From the NCBI GenBank assembly GCA_027717875.1, contig JALLOL010000081.1, forward strand, positions 1 through 9,754: DNA of 9,754 bases, in the 5' to 3' direction. Source of the DNA: Acidobacteria bacterium AH-259-L09. Its GTDB lineage: Bacteria > Acidobacteriota > UBA6911 > RPQK01. Shown one piece after another: positions 6,381 to 9,754 of this stretch. The position numbers and the translations under genes were made by a program. Within the stretch, counting starts at the first letter, position 1. Each line of letters begins with the position of its first letter. The notes beneath the pieces are model-generated. The model was given only the letters and a program-made list of their open reading frames with translations, made no database searches and was not told where the DNA came from.

Positions 6381-7889
6381 ATGAAAGATGTGTTCATCGA
6401 AAAGCGTAAGCATGTGCTTTGGCTTCAATGGCTGCTGGTTGTGGCTATCGCTTACCTTCTTTACTTTGGTGGACTCGCGGAGACATCTAGCCCCCTTGCG
6501 ATCCTGACGCTTATCATACTGAATGCCGTCGTCAATATTGGTCTGTTTTTTCTACCCACTAAGTATTTTGACAGGTCTATATTCGACTCCATTCTAGTTG
6601 TTTTGAACATCTTGATGATCGCATTAGCCATCTATTTGACCGGTCAGGCAACTTCAGACTTTTATCTCTTTTTCTTCATCATCCTGATGATGGCAGCGGC
6701 CGGTCAGAACTTGACATCATTCGTTTTGGTAGTTCTGATCACCAGCGGCCTCTACCTGCTAATGGTCTACAGAACAGGAGACTTCGCCTTCACTAGCGGG
6801 TTTTTGCTTCGTATTCCCTTCCTGTTCATTGTCGGCTTATTTTTTGGGTATCTCGTCTATGCCCACAGGCTTCGGCAGGAGAGGCTTGAAGCGGAGTCGG
6901 AGTTTACAGCGGATCTCTTTGAATTTGGAAAAGCCCTGGCCCAAGCTAAAGATTTGCCACTTCTGTACTCCAAAATTCCTAAACTCATCAACGACATCAT
7001 GATGACCGATGCTTGCGAGTTGGCAATCATTGAGGAAGGACGTATGACTTATCGGCGCTTTGAAAACCCCCCTCCTCAAGAGGCCCCTGTCCTGGATATC
7101 AGCAAAAGTATCCACGAAACAACCTATCAATCTGAGGAGATCCTTATTTCTACGGCTCTACACCAAGATCCTCAGTTCACCGAGAAAGAGGATTTTCACC
7201 TGTATCCCTATCAATACTATATGGGGAAATCCTGGAAACCCGCTGGCGGTCGCGCGGGCCTCATTGCCGTCTATCGACATGAGAGAGGGGAGTGGAACGC
7301 ACATGACATCAAGAAATTCCAGTTTCTGACCGACCAAACGGTATTGGGCCTTCAGTATGTTCAGGTTCTGAAAGAATTGGAAATGCAAGCTCGCACGGAC
7401 GGACTCACGGGTCTGGCGAATTATCGCTATTTTTCCGAACGAATCGAAGAAGAATTTTCTCAGGCGCTGAGCAAAGACAGTCCTCTGTCACTGATGCTCA
7501 TGGATATAGATCATTTCAAATCGATTAACGACACCAACGGACACGATATAGGGGACGAAATCTTGCGGCGTCTCGCTACTACGTTAAAGGACACGACTCG
7601 TCACATGGACCTCCCTGCGCGTCGCGGGGGTGACGAATTTGTGGTGCTCCTTCCGGAAACCGACACCGAAGAGGTGCGAGGGCTTTCTCGGAAGTTGATT
7701 GAACAAATCACATCTCTCGATTCTGGCGAGGTTCCCGGCTTCTCAATTAGCCTCGGTTGCTCCACCTTTCCACACGATGGTACCACCATCTCGGAACTTC
7801 TCGAGCGTGCTGATGAGGCACTTTACTTTGCCAAAGCACAAGGTCGTGGATGCACTTGGCACTATTCCGAAATCCCAGCCAAACCTTAA
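6381..7889 (+). CDS. Membrane-bound diguanylate cyclase (GGDEF protein with six N-terminal helices)
   Basis: The 502-residue enzyme is expected to join two GTP into the second messenger cyclic di-GMP at the cytoplasmic face of the inner membrane. Six hydrophobic helices lie near residues 10-30, 39-58, 67-86, 93-107, 110-130 and 139-160. A charged linker (161-175) leads to a GAF-like sensory region (about 175-330, a weak call by predicted secondary structure only). The GGDEF domain begins near ARTDGLTGL (337-345). Its active site is an intact GGDEF (416-420), preceded by Arg415 where most relatives have Tyr or Phe. The inhibitory-site motif RHMD (407-410) sits five residues before, so product feedback is likely. 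An in-frame ATG at 6291 lies inside the palindromic repeat; ATG at 6381 is preferred because the preceding residues are repeat-derived and unlike the family. No clear promoter or Shine-Dalgarno was found. The stop codon lies in the second palindromic repeat. Confidence 0.93.
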   Translation: MKDVFIEKRKHVLWLQWLLVVAIAYLLYFGGLAETSSPLAILTLIILNAVVNIGLFFLPTKYFDRSIFDSILVVLNILMIALAIYLTGQATSDFYLFFFIILMMAAAGQNLTSFVLVVLITSGLYLLMVYRTGDFAFTSGFLLRIPFLFIVGLFFGYLVYAHRLRQERLEAESEFTADLFEFGKALAQAKDLPLLYSKIPKLINDIMMTDACELAIIEEGRMTYRRFENPPPQEAPVLDISKSIHETTYQSEEILISTALHQDPQFTEKEDFHLYPYQYYMGKSWKPAGGRAGLIAVYRHERGEWNAHDIKKFQFLTDQTVLGLQYVQVLKELEMQARTDGLTGLANYRYFSERIEEEFSQALSKDSPLSLMLMDIDHFKSINDTNGHDIGDEILRRLATTLKDTTRHMDLPARRGGDEFVVLLPETDTEEVRGLSRKLIEQITSLDSGEVPGFSISLGCSTFPHDGTTISELLERADEALYFAKAQGRGCTWHYSEIPAKP

Positions 7890-7934
7890 CCCGCATCTCT
7901 TCGTCACGAACCGGTATGAGAAATGCGGGTTAAG
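7885..7934. repeat. Palindromic repeat, shortened copy, overlapping the diguanylate cyclase stop codon
   Basis: Arms CTTAACCCGCATCTCT (7885-7900) and AGAAATGCGGGTTAAG (7919-7934) pair at 15 of 16 positions. The interior keeps TCGTCACGAA and GGTATGAG but lacks the CACACCAGG-like part of the left arm found in the copy at 6240-6301. The TAA stop of the cyclase (7887-7889) is within the left arm. The copy sits in the 92-bp space between two convergent genes, where a hairpin could stop transcription from both sides. Confidence 0.85.
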
Positions 7935-7981
7935 CGGTTTACTTCGTCCCACGGGCCAAGAAGCTTTCAATTCAACCACCA

Positions 7982-8584
7982 CTACAGTAAAAAATACGAA
8001 TAGCCCACTCTCATGCCACCCGTGAGACTTCTGTCCAGTGAAGTTAGGATCATCAAACTGGCAGCCGCATGCGCGAGTGACAACGGAATTAGATTGGGGT
8101 GCCGACTATAGATCCAGCACCAGACCAGTGCTCCCAAAAAGGTCATTGGTGTGAGAAAAGGGTTCGGCAGATGAAGGAATGAGAAAATGGACGCGGCTGC
8201 CACGATTGCTCTCCCATCCGAGAAGAGAGTTTGGGCCTCTCTTAGAATGACGGTCTGTAACGCGAATTGCTGCCCGCATGCCCACAAGAAGAGAAAAATA
8301 AAATCGCGTAAGGGATGATCCCTTCCTTGTATGGTTTCGAGAAACATTCCAACTCCGTAAGTCAGTACCAATACCGGTATGGTGAAAACCAAGGCCCAGC
8401 CCAGTGCAGGAAGAAAATGAGACCTGTTCAGACCCCATTCTCCCCTCTGAAGGGCCCGCCAGGAACTGAGTGCCAAGACCAGGACTATAGGCACCATGCC
8501 CAGCCAACGCTTGACTCCAAAGATGGGAACAATGCACCATGTGTAACCGATAACAGTGCCGACAATTGCTGTTGTAAAGCGCAT
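7982..8584 (-). CDS. CPBP/CAAX-protease-like membrane protein with substituted catalytic glutamates
   Basis: The 200-residue protein is mostly hydrophobic, with helices near 5-23, 29-42, 58-80, 92-112, 126-140, 145-160 and 165-182. This fits the ABI/CPBP family of intramembrane glutamic proteases (relatives of Rce1 CAAX proteases). Motif 2 is present as FSFLH (Phe134, His138), and motif 3 as HAAAS (His172). Motif 1, normally EExxxR, reads QQFALQ (105-110), so both the general-base glutamate and the arginine are replaced by glutamine. Protease activity is therefore doubtful; the protein may be a non-catalytic member with a binding role. The ATG at 8584 has no strong ribosome site. It follows the kynureninase-like gene after 87 bp on the same strand, so co-transcription is possible but not shown. 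Confidence 0.75.
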   Translation of the reverse strand: MRFTTAIVGTVIGYTWCIVPIFGVKRWLGMVPIVLVLALSSWRALQRGEWGLNRSHFLPALGWALVFTIPVLVLTYGVGMFLETIQGRDHPLRDFIFLFLWACGQQFALQTVILREAQTLFSDGRAIVAAASIFSFLHLPNPFLTPMTFLGALVWCWIYSRHPNLIPLSLAHAAASLMILTSLDRSLTGGMRVGYSYFLL

Positions 8585-8671
8585 TAGGGGTTACTCAGAC
8601 CATTAAAAGTGTTCCATCCCCAGCCCAAACGGCAATACTGGAGTAAAGAGAGGGAGAAATATCCTGGATTC

Positions 8672-9754
8672 TCACCCGGTTCCCTCATCTACAATCCTTT
8701 TCATCTGCGTCATGAGCTCAATCACTTCTTGCATTGTGTTGTAGAAGTGTGGCGCAATGCGGATGCCTGCCCCGGGCCGGAAATCCACGATAAAGTTCCG
8801 GCGAAGGAGCTCACGGCCCACCCCCGGCGCATTCGGTGGAGTGACAGCCACAGCCCCACCCCTGTGGGCGGGATCTCTAGGAGTATTGACCCTGAATCCG
8901 AACTCGTCGGCCAGCTCCAATATTCGTTGGGTCAATCGTAATGATTTCTCACGAATCCGTTCCATCCCTACTTGAGCGATGATCTCATAGCCACAGCGTG
9001 CAGCGTATAAACCAGGAATATTGGGTGTACCATTCAGAAACCGAAAAGCCGAGTCGACATACTCCATCTCAGGCTCAAAGGCGAAAGGACGTTGGTGAGC
9101 CAACCATCCTGTCAGTTTAGGTTCCAGCTTCTGGCTGAGTTCCGGACAAACATACAGGTAGGCAACGCCCGGTCCACCACAGAGCCACTTGACAGAACCA
9201 CCGATGACAAAGTCTGCGTGCAGTTCTTTCACATTAAAAGGAACAGCTCCACAAGATTGGTAAGTATCCAAAATAACAAAGGCTCCCATTGAGTGAGCTT
9301 TCTCGATAACGGCGTGCACATCCTGCAGGAAGCTACTTTTGTAAACCACATGGGAAATGGGGACAGCAAGCGTCCGCTCGTCGATAGCATCCAGCAACTC
9401 TTCAAGGGGTACGCTCATCCCGTCTGGACAAGGTACGACGTGAATCTCGACGTCGGGTTGAGCTTGATAGAAATAACGAATTGAAGGGAAGTTCAACTCA
9501 GAGTACACAATTTTGTTCCTCTTTGGGGAGACTTCCAGAGAGGAAAAGACAATAGCCTCGGCCAAAGTTACGTTTGGATGCATGGAGACTTGGCCGGGAT
9601 CTGCTCCGATGATTTTTGCGATCAGATCTCCGACTGAAACCGGCATTTCCCACCATTCCTCTTCCCATGCGCGCACTCCGCGGCTCGCCCAAGTGTCGGC
9701 ATATTCTTGCAAGCTGGCATAGACGCTCCGTGGCATCGCCCCAAGGGAGTTACT
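8672..9754 (-). CDS. Kynureninase-like PLP-dependent enzyme (aminotransferase class V fold), 5' end cut by window edge
   Basis: The 360 visible residues are nearly the whole protein; the frame stays open to the last base and starts with SNSLGAMPRSV, equivalent to the NSLG motif near the kynureninase N-terminus. Kynureninase cleaves kynurenine or 3-hydroxykynurenine to anthranilates and alanine. Counting from the window edge, HPNVT (about 59-63) should bind the cofactor phosphate. YSELNFPSIRYFY (84-96) matches the conserved NFP segment. Asp163 in LDTYQSCGAVPF should hold the pyridine nitrogen, and Lys189 in GGSVKWLCGGPG is the likely Schiff-base lysine. GGPG and FLNGTPNIPGLYAA are also kynureninase-like. 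No other tryptophan-degradation gene is visible, so a related desulfurase, epimerase or lyase activity remains possible. An internal ATG at 9736 is not the start, because conserved residues precede it. Confidence 0.85.
   Translation of the reverse strand, partial: SNSLGAMPRSVYASLQEYADTWASRGVRAWEEEWWEMPVSVGDLIAKIIGADPGQVSMHPNVTLAEAIVFSSLEVSPKRNKIVYSELNFPSIRYFYQAQPDVEIHVVPCPDGMSVPLEELLDAIDERTLAVPISHVVYKSSFLQDVHAVIEKAHSMGAFVILDTYQSCGAVPFNVKELHADFVIGGSVKWLCGGPGVAYLYVCPELSQKLEPKLTGWLAHQRPFAFEPEMEYVDSAFRFLNGTPNIPGLYAARCGYEIIAQVGMERIREKSLRLTQRILELADEFGFRVNTPRDPAHRGGAVAVTPPNAPGVGRELLRRNFIVDFRPGAGIRIAPHFYNTMQEVIELMTQMKRIVDEGTG

Noticed and set aside
8609..8941. Plus-strand open frame opposite the kynureninase-like gene
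   Set aside because: Most of it is antisense to a well-supported conserved gene, and no ribosome site or family pattern is seen.

Overview
The window looks like chromosomal DNA of an acidobacterium or a close relative, probably from an environmental genome. The evidence is indirect: the protein kinase has the N-terminus common in Acidobacteriota ([26 protein letters not shown]), a predicted Tat-exported enolase-superfamily sugar-acid dehydratase is present, a nucleotide-transporter-like membrane protein carries HEAT repeats, and the gaps between genes hold short palindromic and tandem repeats. No phage, plasmid, transposase, CRISPR, tRNA or rRNA sequence is visible.

Layout. At the left edge (1-372, minus) is the N-terminal part of a Ser/Thr protein kinase. 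It is divergent from a large plus-strand gene (514-3276) for a 12-helix Npt1/Npt2-like membrane protein with a long HEAT-repeat tail. A 228-bp gap (3277-3504) carries degenerate TTCGTGC-type repeats arranged as an inverted pair. Next come a mandelate racemase/galactonate dehydratase-type protein with a twin-arginine signal (3505-4725, plus) and a small predicted lipoprotein whose C-terminus resembles the GspG pseudopilin core (4851-5420, plus). The lipoprotein gene converges on ribA, GTP cyclohydrolase II (5549-6151, minus), across a gap holding a 7-bp tandem repeat inside a small inverted repeat. ribA is divergent from a membrane diguanylate cyclase (6381-7889, plus), which is bracketed by two copies of one palindromic repeat family. 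The right end holds two minus-strand genes, perhaps co-transcribed: a kynureninase-like PLP enzyme cut by the window edge (8672-9754), then a CPBP-type membrane protein whose catalytic glutamates are replaced (7982-8584).

The genes do not form one pathway. Themes are signalling (kinase, c-di-GMP synthesis), cell-envelope proteins and central metabolism (riboflavin, tryptophan/kynurenine-type chemistry). The most interesting signals lie outside the genes: a covarying palindromic repeat pair around the diguanylate cyclase, and -10 elements placed 7-8 nt before three start codons, which suggests leaderless or nearly leaderless transcripts. I did not find a convincing new multi-gene system.
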